Source: Symbiodinium natans
Lineage: Eukaryota > Sar > Dinophyceae > Suessiales > Symbiodiniaceae
Assembly (NCBI GenBank): GCA_905221605.1
Contig: CAJNDS010002415.1
Span: 177,001 to 241,000 of the forward strand
DNA length: 64,000 bases
Direction: 5' to 3'
The position numbers were made by a program, and so were the translations under genes. Each line of letters begins with the position of its first letter. Within the stretch, counting starts at the first letter, position 1. Below, in pieces: positions 51,254 to 62,982 of the stretch. A model generated the notes under the pieces. The model worked only from the letters and a program-made list of their open reading frames with translations. It was not told the DNA's origin and made no database searches.

Positions 51254-54200
51254 CCCAGAATTAAATAATTTAAATAATTTAAATCCGAAAGGGGCGTTTC
51301 GGATTTAAATTATTAAAATTATTTAATTCTGGGAAGGGGGGGGGCCCGGTCCTGCCCCCCCCCCTTTTCGGATTTAAATTATTTTTAAATTATTTAAATT
51401 ATTTAAATTATTTAAATTATTTAAATTATTTAAATTATTTAATTCAGGGGGTGGAATTAAATAATTTAAATAATTTAAATCCGAAAGGGGGGGTTCGGAT
51501 TTAAATTATTTAAATTATTTAATTCCCCCCCCAATGTTTAAATAATTTAAATAATTTAAATAATTTATTTAATAATTTGAATACTTTAAATAATTTAATC
51601 CGAAAAGGGGGGGGGGCCAGGCCCGACCAGGCCCCCCCCCCTTCCCAGACTTACTAATTTCAATATTAAGTTAAATCGGACCGCCCCTTTTCGGATTAAA
51701 TTATTTTAAAATTATTTAATTCTGGGAAGGGGGGGGGGGGCCGTCGGGCCTTGCCCCCCTCCCCTTTCGGGTATTTAATTTTTCAAATCTTTAAATTATT
51801 TAAATTATTTAAATTATTTAAATTATTTAAATTTTTGATTATTTAAATTATTTAAATTATTTAATTATTTAATTCCGGGGGGGGAATTAAATAATTTAAA
51901 TAATTTAAATCTGAAAGGGGGGGTTCGGATTTAAATTATTTAAATTATTTAATTCCCCCCCCCGGAATTAAATAATTTAAATAATTTAAATAATTTAAAT
52001 AATTTAAATAATTTAAATTCGAAAAGGGGGGGGGGGCCAGGCCCGACCAGGCCCCCCCCTTCCCAGAATTAAATAATTTAAATAATTTAAATCCGAAACG
52101 CCCCTTTCGGATTTAAATTATTTAAATTATTTAATTCTGGGAAGGGGGGGGGGCCGGGCCTGGCCCCCCCCTTTTCGGATTTAATTTTTTCAAATTATTT
52201 AAATTATTTATATTATTTAAATTATTTAAATTATTTAAATTATTTAAATTATTTAATTCCGGGGGGGGAATTAAATAATTTAAATAATTTAAATCTGAAA
52301 GGGGGGGGTTCGGATTTAAATTATTTAAATTATTTAATTCCCCCCCCCGGAATTAAATAATTTAAATAATTTAAATAATTTAAATAATTTAAATAATTTA
52401 AATCCGAAAAGGGGGGGGGGGCCAGGCCCAGGCCCCCTCCCCCTCCCAGAATTAAATAATTTAAATAATTTAAATCCGGAACGCCCCTTTCGGATTTAAA
52501 TTATTTACATTTTTTAATTCTGGGAGGGGGAGGGGGCCTGGGCCTGCCCCCCACCCCCTTTTCGGATTTAATTTATTTAAATTATTTAAATTATTTAAAT
52601 TATTTAATTATTTAATTCCGGGGGGGGAATTAAATAATTTAAATAATTTAAATCTGAAAGGGGGGGTTCGGATTTAAATTATTTAAATTATTTAATTCCC
52701 CCCCCCGGAATTAAATAATTTAAATAATTTAAATAATTTAAATAATTTAATAATTTAAATCCGAAAAGGGGGAGGGGCCAGGCCCAGGCCCCCTCCCCCT
52801 CCCAGAATTAAATAATTTAAATAATTTAAATCCGGAACGCCCCTTTCGGATTTAAATTATTTAAATTATTTAATTCTGGGAGGGGGAGGGGGCCCGGGCC
52901 TGGCCCCCCCCCCCCCTTTTCGGTTTTAATTTTTTTAATTTTTTTAAATTATTTAAATTATTTAAATTATTTAAATTATTTAAATTATTTAATTCCGGGG
53001 GGGGAATTAAATAATTTAAATAATTTAAATCTGAAAGGGGGGGTTCGGATTTAAATTATTTAAATTATTTAATTCCCCCCCCCGGAATTAAATAATTTAA
53101 ATAATTTAAATAATTTAAATAATTTAATAATTTAAATCCGAAAAGGGGGAGGGGCCAGGCCCAGGCCCCCTCCCCCTCCCAGAATTAAATAATTTAAATA
53201 ATTTAAATCCGGAACGCCCCTTTCGGATTTAAATTATTTAAATTATTTAATTCTGGGAGGGGGAGGGGGCCGGGGCCTGCCCCACCCCCCCCTTTTCGGA
53301 TTTAATTTATTTAAATTATTTAAATTATTTAAATTATTTAAATTATTTAATTCCGGGGGGGGAATTAAATAATTTAAATAATTTAAATCTGAAAGGGGGG
53401 GTTCGGATTTAAATTATTTAAATTATTTAATTCCCCCCCCGGAATTAAATAATTTAAATAATTGAAATAATTTCAATAATTTAAATAATTTAAATCCGAA
53501 AAGGGGGGGGGCCAGGCCCCACCCGGCCCCCTCCCCCTCCCAGAATTAAACAATTTAAATAATTTAAATCCGAAAGGGGTGTTCAGGATTTAAATTATTT
53601 AAATTATTTAATTCTGGGAGAGGGAGGGGGCCCGGTGGGGCCTGGCCCCCCCCCTTTTCGGATTTAAATTATTTAAATTATTTAAATTATTTAAATTATT
53701 TAAATTATTTAAATTATTTAAATTATTTAATTCCGGGAGGGGAATTAAATAATTTAAATAACTTAAAATCTGAAAGGGGGGGTTCGGATTTAAATTACTT
53801 AAATTATTTAATTCCCCCCCCCACCCGGAATTAAATAATTTAAATAATTTAAATAATTTAAATAATTTAAATAATTTAAATAATTTAAATAATTTAAATC
53901 CGAAAAGGGGGGGGGGCCAGGCCCAGGCCCCCTCCCCCTCCCAGAATTAAATAATTTAAATAATTTAAATCCGGAACGCCCCTTTCGGATTTAAATTATT
54001 TAAATTATTTAATTCTGGGAGGGGGAGGGGGCCTGGGCCTGCCCCCCCCCCCTTTTCGGATTTAATTTATTTAAATTATTTAAATTATTTAAATTATTTA
54101 AATTATTTAATTCCGGGGGGGGAATTAAATAATTTAAATAATTTAAATCTGAAAGGGGGGGTTCGGATTTAAATTATTTAAATTATTTAATTCCCCCCCC

Positions 54201-54372
54201 CGGAATTAAATAATTTAAATAATTTAAATAATTTAAATAATTTAAATAATTTAAATCCGAAAAGGGGGGGGGCCAGGCCCAGGCCCCCTCCCCCTCCCAG
54301 AATTAAATAATTTAAATAATTTAAATCCGGAACGCCCCTTTCGGATTTAAATTATTTAAATTATTTAATTCC
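51254..54372. repeat. Higher-order array of ~375-bp units, AT palindromes alternating with G/C blocks
   Basis: AATTCCGGGGG marks recur at about 51871, 52256, 52613, 52991, 53349, 53729 and 54109. Each unit contains TTTAAATTA runs that are reverse complements of one another across GAAAGGGG/CCCCTTTC cores, and a GGCCAGGCCC-type block between G and C runs. Almost every stretch can fold on itself. No coding. Confidence 0.95.
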
Positions 54373-54538
54373 TTGCCCCAGACCCCCCAGAAACGATAAT
54401 AGGGTCTATTTGGAAGTTGTCTCTTGTAAATAAGTATACGTTTTGGGGCCTTATTTCCTCTTTAAAACACGAGTCTCAGCTTCCAAATAGACCCTATTTA
54501 AGCTGCACACCCCCCCCCCCCCCCCACCCACCCCCCAG

Positions 54539-54565
54539 GAGTTCGTCCTGAAGAAGCAAGCGGCT
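54539..54565 (+). CDS. Possible exon of plus-strand gene (EFVLKKQAA)
   Basis: Acceptor CCCCCCAG followed by G, then EFVLKKQAA before GC. It lies 35 bases beyond the inverted-repeat block. Border at the 3' side uncertain. Confidence 0.35.
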
Positions 54566-54897
54566 GCGACGTGTTCACCCCCAGCAGGGCTTGGGGAAGT
54601 TCGGTTAGGGGTTTGGGGTTAGGGGGCGGGGGGCCCAGAAGGGGGGGGGGGGTTCTTGTGCAGGATGCTTCTTGCATAGGGTTAGGTTTGGGGGCTTGTT
54701 GGGTTGAAGCGCGAGGCTTCCGAGCTTACTTCCTGGTGCTTCAGGCTTAGGCGGGGAGGAGTGAATCCCGACAAGCTTACAGGGTTCAGAATTCGGAGTT
54801 TAGGGTTTAGGGTTTAGGGTTTAGGGCGAGAAGTGCAGAGTCAAAGGAACCAATATTGTCCTTACTGTAAGAATCCCAACCCTGTACTCTTTTGCAG

Positions 54898-54951
54898 GTG
54901 GCTTACGAACCCTGCAAGAGAGGTGTTACCGCTCGTGCACCGTGCTATCCT
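54898..54951 (+). CDS. Exon of plus-strand gene (WLTNPAREVLPLVHRAI)
   Basis: Acceptor TTTTGCAG followed by G; GC donor (GCATGC). The helical peptide WLTNPAREVLPLVHRAI has the pattern of a tandem alpha-helical repeat protein. Confidence 0.5.
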
Positions 54952-55090
54952 GCATGCTGTGTTTTGCCCTGAGGGTCCATTTGTAGTGCGATTATGGAAT
55001 TAGGTACCCAGAAACCACACTAAATAGGGTTTTTGGGCACCTAAACCCTAAACCCTAAACCCTAATGGACTTAGGACAGTTCTTCCTGAG

Positions 55091-55127
55091 GCCTGCGCAG
55101 CTACTGCACCGCGCGCTGATCGCGAAG
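55091..55127 (+). CDS. Exon of plus-strand gene (PAQLLHRALIAK)
   Basis: Acceptor CCTGAG followed by G, GC donor after AAG. It reads PAQLLHRALIAK, in the phase left by the exon at 54951 only if another base is accounted for, so order is not proven. Confidence 0.45.
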
Positions 55128-55579
55128 GCGCCACCAGGGGGGTGGCAGGGTTTCAGAGTTTAGTGGGTTTAGGCTTTAGGGTTTAGAGGGTTTAGGGTTT
55201 AGGGTTGGGGTTTTGGGTTGAAGTTGAAAGTTTAGGAGTTTATAGCCTAAACTAAGGGTTTAGGGCTTTGTGTCACACAGGCTTTCGTTTTGGAGGGTGC
55301 ATGGGGTGCATTTTCAGAAGAGGGCTCCAGACCCGGGCAAGTCAAATGTGAGGCTCTGCGAACACATGCATGGAAAACCTAAATTAGACCCCTAGACCCG
55401 TTTTTAGGGTGAAGGGTTTAGGGTTTAGCCTCTAGGGCTTCGAGCCCGTGGCGCTCAAAGCGTGTGCATGGAAACCCGAAACCCGTTTTGGGGGGTTTAG
55501 GGTTTAGAGTCTAGTGTTTGGATCCCTAAGCCCCAAATCTCTTCTGAAACTCTTCCACGGGCCCCGCCGAGCGATGCAG

Positions 55580-55626
55580 GAGAACTCCGCCGAAGATGTC
55601 CTACGCGTTGCGCACGAGGACGGGCG
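55580..55626 (+). CDS. Exon of plus-strand gene (ENSAEDVLRVAHEDG)
   Basis: Acceptor GATGCAG followed by G, GC donor (GCCCAC). The peptide has the spacing of helix-turn-helix repeat units. Confidence 0.45.
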
Positions 55627-55740
55627 GCCCACTTGATTTCAATAGGTTTCAGGCTTGTTGGTTTAGATGGCCTCTGTAATTTAAGAACTTGTGTTTTTCT
55701 CTGGTCATTGTTTGCATCATAGGGGGAGCGCTTAGCCCTA

Positions 55741-55827
55741 AACCCAAACCCTAAACCCTAAACCCTAAACCCTAAACCCTAAACCCTAAACCCTAAACCC
55801 TAAACCCTAAACCCTAAACCCTAAACC
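55741..55827. repeat. CCCTAAA array
   Basis: About 12 heptamers, all on the + strand. Confidence 0.96.
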
Positions 55828-56374
55828 ACCTTTTTAGTAATTGACGAACTATGCTCCTGCGTTGGAGGGCAGCTTTGTGGTTACAGCAGGGATCCCCACG
55901 CCGTCCCCTTGAAGGGGGATACTCTGCTAAGGCTTCGATCCAAGTGGGGTTACCCTTTAAGGGCGGGAGGCTAGGGTTTATGGGTTTCGGGTTTAGGGCT
56001 TAGGGCTGCGGGCTTAAGGCTTAGGGCTTAGGGTTTATAGGGCTTGTAGGGTTGATGGCTTCGAGTGGTTTGGAGGGCTTTTGGGGGGAGGAAAGGGCAT
56101 ATCCCGACCCCTTCTACCAGACCTCGATGGCCAAGAGAACTTGACACCGAAGGTCCGGAAACGCAAAGCCCTCTGGGGTTTAGGGTTTAGGGGTTTAGGG
56201 TTTAGGGTTTCGGGGTTTAGGGTTTAGGGTTTAGGGTTTAGGGGTTTAGGGTTTAGGGTTTAGGGTTTAGGGTTTAGGGTTTAGGGCTCTAAAGCCCTGC
56301 ATACACCCCAAAGCTCTCAACACTCAGCTGGGTTTTAAGTGTTTAGGCTTCCTGGCCAAGAAAGTTCGCGCGAG

Positions 56375-56422
56375 GCCCTTTCGGAGCTGGATGCGAACAA
56401 CAGCGCCACCGCCATCCACAAG
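56375..56422 (+). CDS. Exon of plus-strand gene (ALSELDANNSATAIHK)
   Basis: Acceptor GCGCGAG followed by G, GC donor after AAG. ALSELDANNSATAIHK resembles the Asn-x-x-x-Ala-x-x core of octotricopeptide-type repeats. An ankyrin-like reading is possible if the exon continues. Confidence 0.55.
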
Positions 56423-56469
56423 GCATCCTCCTTTGGAACCCCGAGCCTGCTTAGTTCCATTCTGGTAAT

Positions 56470-56568
56470 TTGGGAGGTTACCCCTCAGATTAGCCGGCCT
56501 TAGTAGGGATTATGATAAGGGTACTATAATCCCGATTAAGGGCTGTTGGTCTAAGGGGAACATCCCAA
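56470..56568. mobile_element. Fold-back element, family C
   Basis: Right end CTAAGGGGAACATCCCAA and core TACTATAATCCCGATTAAGG. Left end diverged (TTGGGAGGTTACCCC). Confidence 0.75.
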
Positions 56569-57003
56569 GGAGAGAGGGGTGATAGGGTTCAGAAGAGAGT
56601 AGCAGCAATCAGAAACACCCCTAAGCAATCAACAAATATACTAGGAACGGCTTAGCAGTTTTCTGGTAACTTCTGGTATACGGGTTATGTGCCGGGTTGT
56701 AGGATAAACAAGCAACTAGCAGCAAACAGAAACCCTCTAAGCAAACAGAGCGAAAAGATCAGATCAAGGGTGGTTCGCAACGTGCGTGGACAGAGAGCCT
56801 CGTCGCGAAGAAAGTCTGTAAAGTGGCGCCTAGGAGCGCAGCGAATTTCCTCAAAACCCTGGACTCTAAACCCTAAAACCCAAACCATATACCCCAAACC
56901 CCGAACCCTAAAGCCGAAACCCAAAACCTAAGCCCCAAACCCTTAGCCCTAAACCCCAAACCCTAAACCCTAAACCCTATGCCCCCGCCCCCTAAAGCGC
57001 CAG

Positions 57004-57060
57004 GCCGCGCAATGTTGCCGCCGCGGCGGCAGAGAGACGGCCACTGTTCGTCCTGGGCTC
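57004..57060 (+). CDS. Possible exon of plus-strand gene
   Basis: Acceptor GCGCCAG followed by G, with inward-facing heptamer arrays. One frame reads PRNVAAAAAERRPLFVLG. Other frames and the minus strand are also open. Confidence 0.3.
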
Positions 57061-57998
57061 GGTCAAAAGGCAAATGTACACACCTAAGGGTTTAGGGTTT
57101 AGGGTTTATATGTGGGTTGTTTTCAAATTAGGGGTCCGTTTTTGGGGTCCTTGTTACAAGGTGCCGTATTGTATATGGGACCCAAAAAGGGACGCCCATT
57201 TAGAGAACTAGCCATGTACCCGTACGACGTGGAGACCCTAAACCCTAAACCCCTAAACCCTAAAACCCTAAAACCCTAAACCCGAACGTCTTACTGAATG
57301 GTGGACTGGCATGCCTTTCCTTCGACTTTACTGATTGAAGCTAAGCTAGCAGGTTTCCCAGAGGGTCCATTTCTAGTACTAGTATGGAAGTTGGTACCCC
57401 AAACCCTACTTAGTGTGGTTTTTGCCTACCTAATTCCTAACTAGGATGCCCAGTAGTGCCCTTATTCCCTTTTTGGGGGCTCTATAGGTTCCCCTATAAA
57501 CCCCTTTAAGCACAAAAGGGCACCCTTTTTACTCCTAGGTTACTGGGCAACCTAGCTAAAATACTTTTGAAACACTCCCAGTTCGGCGGTGACCTCTTTG
57601 CGCCGCTCTGGATGGAAGGAGTGACGGCATGCGGTGTGCAAATACATACCATCTGCATGGGCTTCTGTGCGGCTTAGGGCTATTTCGGCTTGGAGGGCCC
57701 CCACGCTCTAAACCCTCAACGCTTGAGAGTTTAGGGTCGGCCTAGCGTTGCTTTGTTGGGGGGGAGCGGGGGCGGAGAGGGGGAGAGGGGCGGGGGGAGG
57801 GGAGGCTATAGTGCTCCCGAAGCCCTAAACCCTAAAATTCCTGAACCCCGAAGCCCCTAAGCCCTAAGGCTTCATCCTGAAACCCTAAACCCTAGCCCTA
57901 AACCCTAAACCCTAAACCCTAGCCCTAAACCCTAAACCCCAAACCCCAAACCCCCACAAGCCCTCAACTCTCCGAATAAGCAAAGCTCGCAGCACCAG

Positions 57999-58021
57999 GC
58001 CGAGACCCTCGGCTACACGAG
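57999..58021 (+). CDS. Possible 23-nt exon of plus-strand gene
   Basis: Acceptor GCACCAG followed by G, GC donor. Frames give AETLGYT or RDPRLHE; the right one cannot be chosen without neighbours. Confidence 0.35.
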
Positions 58022-58086
58022 GCCTCCGGGTACTGCTTGGAACTTAAGCTAAGGCTAGCCTGTAACAAGGAAGCCTTACGTTTGTT

Positions 58087-58199
58087 AACCTAAACCCTAA
58101 ACCCTAAACCCTAAACCCTAAACCCTAACCCCTAACCCCTAAACCCTAAACCCTAAACCCTAAACCCTAAACCCTAAACCCTATAAACCCTAAACCCTA
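58087..58199. repeat. CCCTAAA array
   Basis: About 15 heptamers with two CCCCTAA variants, between candidate exons of the plus-strand gene. Confidence 0.95.
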
Positions 58200-58284
58200 C
58201 TTGTACACCCGAATTTCTGGTAATCTTTCTGAGGGTTTTGCTAGCGTGTTACAGGAAGCCTTCTAGTTTTTGATCTATGGTACC

Positions 58285-58330
58285 TTGGGGTGTTCCCCAG
58301 TACACTAACCGTCCTTCATAGGGATTATTC
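58285..58330. mobile_element. Fold-back element, family C, left half only
   Basis: TTGGGGTGTTCCCC and CTAACCGTCCTTCATAGGGA, preceded by the same ATGGTACC, then truncated. It lies 145 bases before the intact copy and shares its left flank. Confidence 0.7.
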
Positions 58331-58429
58331 GGAGCGCTTGGGGTGCTCAATAGCACCCTAAACCCAAAACCCTAAACCCTCAACCCTACTTGTGTCGTTT
58401 TGTTACTGTTTGCTCTGATCTATGGTACC

Positions 58430-58530
58430 TTGGGATATTCAACCTTATACTAGCAGTCCTACATGGGGATTATAATCGGGGGTACTATAATTCCGATTAA
58501 GGACTGTTAGTATAAGCGGGAGCATCCCAA
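58430..58530. mobile_element. Fold-back element, family C, with 8-bp target duplication
   Basis: 101 bp from TTGGG to CCCAA, flanked on both sides by ATGGTACC. The centre TATAATCGGGG...TATAATTCCGATTA is also palindromic. Confidence 0.9.
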
Positions 58531-59626
58531 ATGGTACCTTACTTGACTGTTTTTCTGGGGGTGTAGGGTTGAGAGTTGATAGGGTTTTTTTAGGTTCCGA
58601 GGCTGCTGACGGCCGCGGTTTAGGGTTCAGTTTGGGTTTAGGTTTTAGGGTTTAGGATTGAGGGTTTAGGGTTAAGGATTGAGGGTTTAGGGTTTAGGGG
58701 GGGGGGGGGGTTCGGAGCTTTTGGCGGGCGGGGTGAGGGGTCTGACCCTGCATAGCTTTTGCACGGCTTTTGCTTCACGAGTTTTTGGCGGTTTCGGAGC
58801 GCTTCGGGGTGCCCAAGAGCACCCTAAACCCTAAACCCTACAAAACCCTAAACCCTTAACCCTTAACCCTAAACCCTAAACCCTGAACCCTGAACCCTAA
58901 ACCCTACAAACCCTACAACCCTAAACCCTAAATCCCTGCAAGGTGTTGAGGGTAGCGCACCCGAACTGCGGGGCGTGGACTGCACGCAGGGGGCCCTTCA
59001 AGCAGAGGGTCTCTCAGGGGTAAGGGTTTAGGGTTTAGGGTTTAGGGTTTAGGGCTCAGAATGTATAGACTTTAGGGTTTAAGGTTAGGGAGGGTGTTGT
59101 AAACCTCCCTGGAACCGCTTAGTAGTAGAGTAGGTAACCTTTTTTTTTCCTTTTTGGGAGTATAATGTGTTCTATATATATATATCTCTCTCTCTCTTTT
59201 TCAATTTTTCGCAGCTTAAGTGCATACATGCAACAGCATCCACACCTCAGGAGGCAGCATGTTGCCTGGCTCTCTGCTTGTTCCCGGATGCCAACTACTG
59301 AAGGATTTTGAGTTTAGAGCCATGTAGGGTTTAGGGTTTAGGGTTTAGGGTTTAGGGTTAGGTTTAGGGTTTCGGGTGTAGGGTTTAGGGTTTCGGGCTT
59401 AGGGTTTAGGGTTTAGGGGTTGTAGGCCCATAATAGCTTTGAGGTTTAGGGCTGCTAGGGTTAGGGTTACTAGGGCTTGGGCTTATCTAGGATGTAGAGG
59501 TTTCGTGTTTACGGTTTAGGGTCACAGGCTTTACTTGCAAGTCCGATCCTAAACCTGAACCTCAAACCCAAACACTAAACCTTAGACCCCAAATGCCCGC
59601 TTGCTTGCGCTGCCGTGACCTCTGAG

Positions 59627-59652
59627 GTCAGCTTTGCCACGTGGTCCTGCTG
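59627..59652 (+). CDS. Possible 26-nt exon of plus-strand gene
   Basis: Acceptor CTCTGAG followed by G, GC donor (GCTTAT). One frame reads QLCHVVLL. Weak on its own; listed because it obeys the local splice rule. Confidence 0.28.
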
Positions 59653-59702
59653 GCTTATTTAGGGTTTAGGGTTCAGGGCTCAGGGTTTAGGGTTTAGGGT
59701 TG

Positions 59703-59820
59703 CGGCTTGCTTCGTCTTGCGCAACTGAGTGGCGGATGCTTCGCCCGTGGGTGCAATCCATGCATGTGCGCTGGCGAAGTACGTGTTCCCCGTTTGCTGC
59801 ATCGGAACCCAGGCTAGGTA
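59703..59820 (-). other. Coding-like block, strand uncertain
   Basis: The minus strand reads PMQQTGNTYFASAHAWIAPT and continues for about 38 codons. The plus strand is also open. No splice sites chosen. Confidence 0.3.
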
Positions 59821-60332
59821 TAGGAGCTCATTGAGGACTTTGTGGTACTTTACTGTAACTAGATCTTTTGTTTAGCTTTTTTGGGTTTATTGGGTTTCTT
59901 AATAAGGCAGCTGAAAGTTTAGTTTATAGCTACCCTCCTGAGTGCAGCCAAGAGGAATGTATTCTCAGATAACCCAGCAGCCCGGGCCCCCCTCCCCCCC
60001 CCCACCCACCCGCAAAAAAGCCAAAAAAAACAAAACGAATCGAAGCTCCAGGAGCCCTATAAACTCTCAAGCCTGCCACCCTATCAGCCCAAAAACCCTC
60101 CATCCCAATGCCCGAAACTCAAAATCCCTCAAACCACAAACCCGCAAACCCCAAAAACATGAAAACCCCCAAATGCCTCATATAACCCCTCAAACCCTCA
60201 AACCCCTAAAGCCCCTACAGCCCCTAAAGCCCCTAAAGCCCCTGAAGCCCCCTAAAGCCCCCTAAAGCCCCCTAAACCCTAAACCCTAAACAGCCCTACA
60301 ACCAGCCAGAATCCATCGCATCTAAGTGCCAG

Positions 60333-60366
60333 GCCTGGTCTCTGGCGGTGCTCTCCATGAACGGAG
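60333..60366 (+). CDS. Exon of plus-strand gene (AWSLAVLSMNG)
   Basis: Acceptor AGTGCCAG followed by G, GC donor after GGAG. AWSLAVLSMNG matches the WxxAxL core of OPR/RAP-type repeats. The minus strand is open too (EDKTPPFMESTARDQ), so strand is probable, not certain. Confidence 0.45.
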
Positions 60367-60437
60367 GCGTCTTGTCTTCTCCAGCCCCCTTAAACCCGAA
60401 ACCCTACCACCCAAAACCATCCAAAACCTAAACCCTA

Positions 60438-60640
60438 AACCCTATAAACCCTATAAACCCTATAATCCCTATAAACCCTATAAACCCTATAAACCCTATA
60501 AACCCTATAAACCCTATAAACCCTATAAACCCTATAAACCCTATAAACCCTATAAACCCTATAAACCCTATACACCCTATACACCCTATAAACCCTAAAC
60601 CCTATAAACCCTATAAACCCTATAACCCTATAACCCTAAA
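60438..60640. repeat. CCCTATAAA 9-mer array
   Basis: About 20 nonamers, a variant of the telomere unit with an extra AT step, ending in a C-run at 60648-60662. Produces a long Lys-Pro-Tyr repeat frame that is not a gene. Confidence 0.96.
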
Positions 60641-62982
60641 CCCTAACCCCCCCCCCCCCCCTCCCCCTCTCCTCCATTTCTGCACGGTTGCAAGGAACCA
60701 TTTCTCGGGTTGCGGGTTTTAGGGTTTTAGGGCTTCAGGGTTTTAGTGTTTTAGGGTTTCAGGGCTGTAGGTTTTAGGGTTTTATAGGTTTTTAGGGTTG
60801 AGGGGGGCCTAAGCCTTAGGGCCTGGAAGCTCTAATTGGCTCCAACCTCTATGAATTATACAAGATCTGTGGACCTAAGCTCCACACTTTGCGCTCTAAC
60901 CCTTTTGAACCCGCTAAGGGTAGTTTCGTGGGCCCTTAAGTATGGTCCCTAACCTCCTTGTAGGGTTCCGATGCGTGGGCCCTTATATAAGGGGTATATA
61001 AATGCCCATACTAAGCGACCATGTAAGTACCATTAGAAACAGGTGTAAAGCCAATAAACCCTGCACCCACACGTGTGTCGATGTGCGAGGCCTTGAGTGC
61101 TTAAAAAAAGGTTTAGGGTCAGGGTTGAGCCTCCAGAGTTTCGGGTTTAAGGGTTTTGGATTTCGGGTCTCACCCTAAGCCCTAAACCCTAAACCCTAAA
61201 CCCTAAACATGGTGTGCTTCTGGATGCTCAGTTTTAAAGTGCTCTGGGTTTCAGTCTGGGGTTGTAGGGTTTAGGGTTTTGGGTTTTTGGGAATTGGGGT
61301 TTTAGGGTTAGGCTTGTGGGCTGTAGGGTTTAGAGTTTCTTAGGATGTTCGTTGGAGTTACAGGGTTTTGGCTTTTTGGCTTTGCCGGCCCAGGGTGTGG
61401 GGGGGGAGTTCGGGTTTTGGGGTTTCGGGTTTTGGGGCCTGCTCTCAGCCGAAGGAGCACAAACAGTTCGGTTTTTTAGGGTTTTGGGTTTAGGGCGTAA
61501 GGTGTAATTCAGGTGTAAGGTCTGCAGGTTTAGGGTTTGGTTTCATTTAGTCCCGGAAGTTGCGCCACTAGTGTGGAGTTCGGTGCCCGGATACCACGCG
61601 AAATAACTGGCTGCCAAGTTCGAGAAGAGTCCCTAAACCCTAGACCCTAAACCCTAGACCCTCAACTACACACATGGATCCTCCAGTCTGGGCTCTGGAT
61701 TCTGCAGCTTAGAAACCCTAAACCCTTAGATCCTGAAACCCCAAGCCCTAAAGCCTTAAACCCTGGAACCCTGAAACCCTTAACCCTGAGACCTTAAACC
61801 CTTAAACCCTCAAGCCTGCACCATGAGGGCTATGAAAATAGGGGCTGCAGCGCAACCACGTCAAGGCTCAGGAATTGCACAAAGTACCCAAGACCCTACA
61901 CCCTAAACCCTAAACTCTACACCCTGAACTATTTTGAAAATTTGTTCTTGGATGCCGTAAAAAGGTCGCGACTCGCAGTTCCTTGCTGCCTCCTGAGAAC
62001 GAATGTGTCGCCTTGCAAGCGCGTGCGTCTTAGGGTTTAGGTTTTCGGGTCTAGGGTGTAGGGTTTAGAGTTTGGAGTATAGGGTGTAGGGTTTAGGGTT
62101 TGGGGAGACAGCAGGGTTCCCTTTGCGAGGGGTTCCAAAAGTGAGGGTTATAGTACCTTGGGTATCTTCAAGTGCACCCCTGTTGTGGTAAATAGAAAGC
62201 CACAGGAGCCTCTGCGTAAGTTTGTTTGTCAAAGCCAGTACTACGGTGGACACGAGTCAGGGCCGCCACCTAAGGCGATAGCATTGGGCTTGCACATTCC
62301 GATGCATTCATCCCCGAGTCCGATAGTATGTTTTTTTAAAGCGAAAAGGGCCCCACAAAAAGCGATAACATGGCATTCTGCTTCCTTTCACTCTCCTAGC
62401 AAATTTTGTCCGTCACTCATATGAGCCCAAAACGTTTGTTGTCCTTAGGCTGCAAGAAGCGTTGAACTAAATCATACATGCAAGGAGCACATGAGCAAAA
62501 GGTCTACCGCGAGCCCTGGCCCTAAACCCTAAACCCTAAGCCCTAAACCCTAAACCCTAAACCCTATAACCCCAAATCCTACACCCTATGACCCCAAACC
62601 CTAAAACCCTGCTAGGGCTCGGGAAATTTCAGACATGCCGGAACGCAGGCATCATGCACGGAACCATGCAACAAACATCACGGACGTAAGTTACCTGCTA
62701 CAGACCCTTCTGCTGCTACCACCTATCCATGAAGTTTAGAAATACCCTGACCCCAAACCCTAAACCCTAAACCCTAAACCCATTGTGTGTCCTTGTGGTG
62801 GTTGCGAAATGGAGAATTCAAGAAGACCCCACTCCCTCACCCTCAAGAATCTGAAAAACAAAAGGGCCAACCAATATCCTCTTGGGTGTAATGGGGTACA
62901 ACCTTTGGGAAAGCTTGAACCCCTAAACCCTAAACCCTAAACCCCTTTTTCAGCCCTTAGCCCGAAGCCCGGCCAATTTCAG
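60641..62982. other. Repeat-rich interval, no firm exon
   Basis: Heptamer and octamer variants, and a non-repetitive block at about 62100-62470 with open frames on both strands but no recognised motif. Weak exon-like AG|G...GC pieces near 61835-61880 cannot be confirmed. Confidence 0.4.

Larger units (their letters stand above)
47850..54503. mobile_element. 6.65-kb non-coding element bounded by 40-bp inverted repeats
   Basis: Left end 47850-47889 (GCTTAAATAGGGTCTATTTG...) and right end 54464-54503 are reverse complements with one mismatch in 40 bases. C-rich runs lie just outside both ends. A third partial copy at 54398-54416 makes a ~105-bp hairpin with the right end, so the ends may instead be a small palindromic repeat in two places. 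The inside has no telomere heptamers, unlike all the rest of the window, and no recognisable gene. No clear target duplication. Confidence 0.65.

Noticed and set aside
60326-60598. 90-residue Lys-Pro-Tyr repeat protein on the + strand
   Set aside because: It is the translation of a CCCTATAAA nonamer array; the frame exists because nine is divisible by three.
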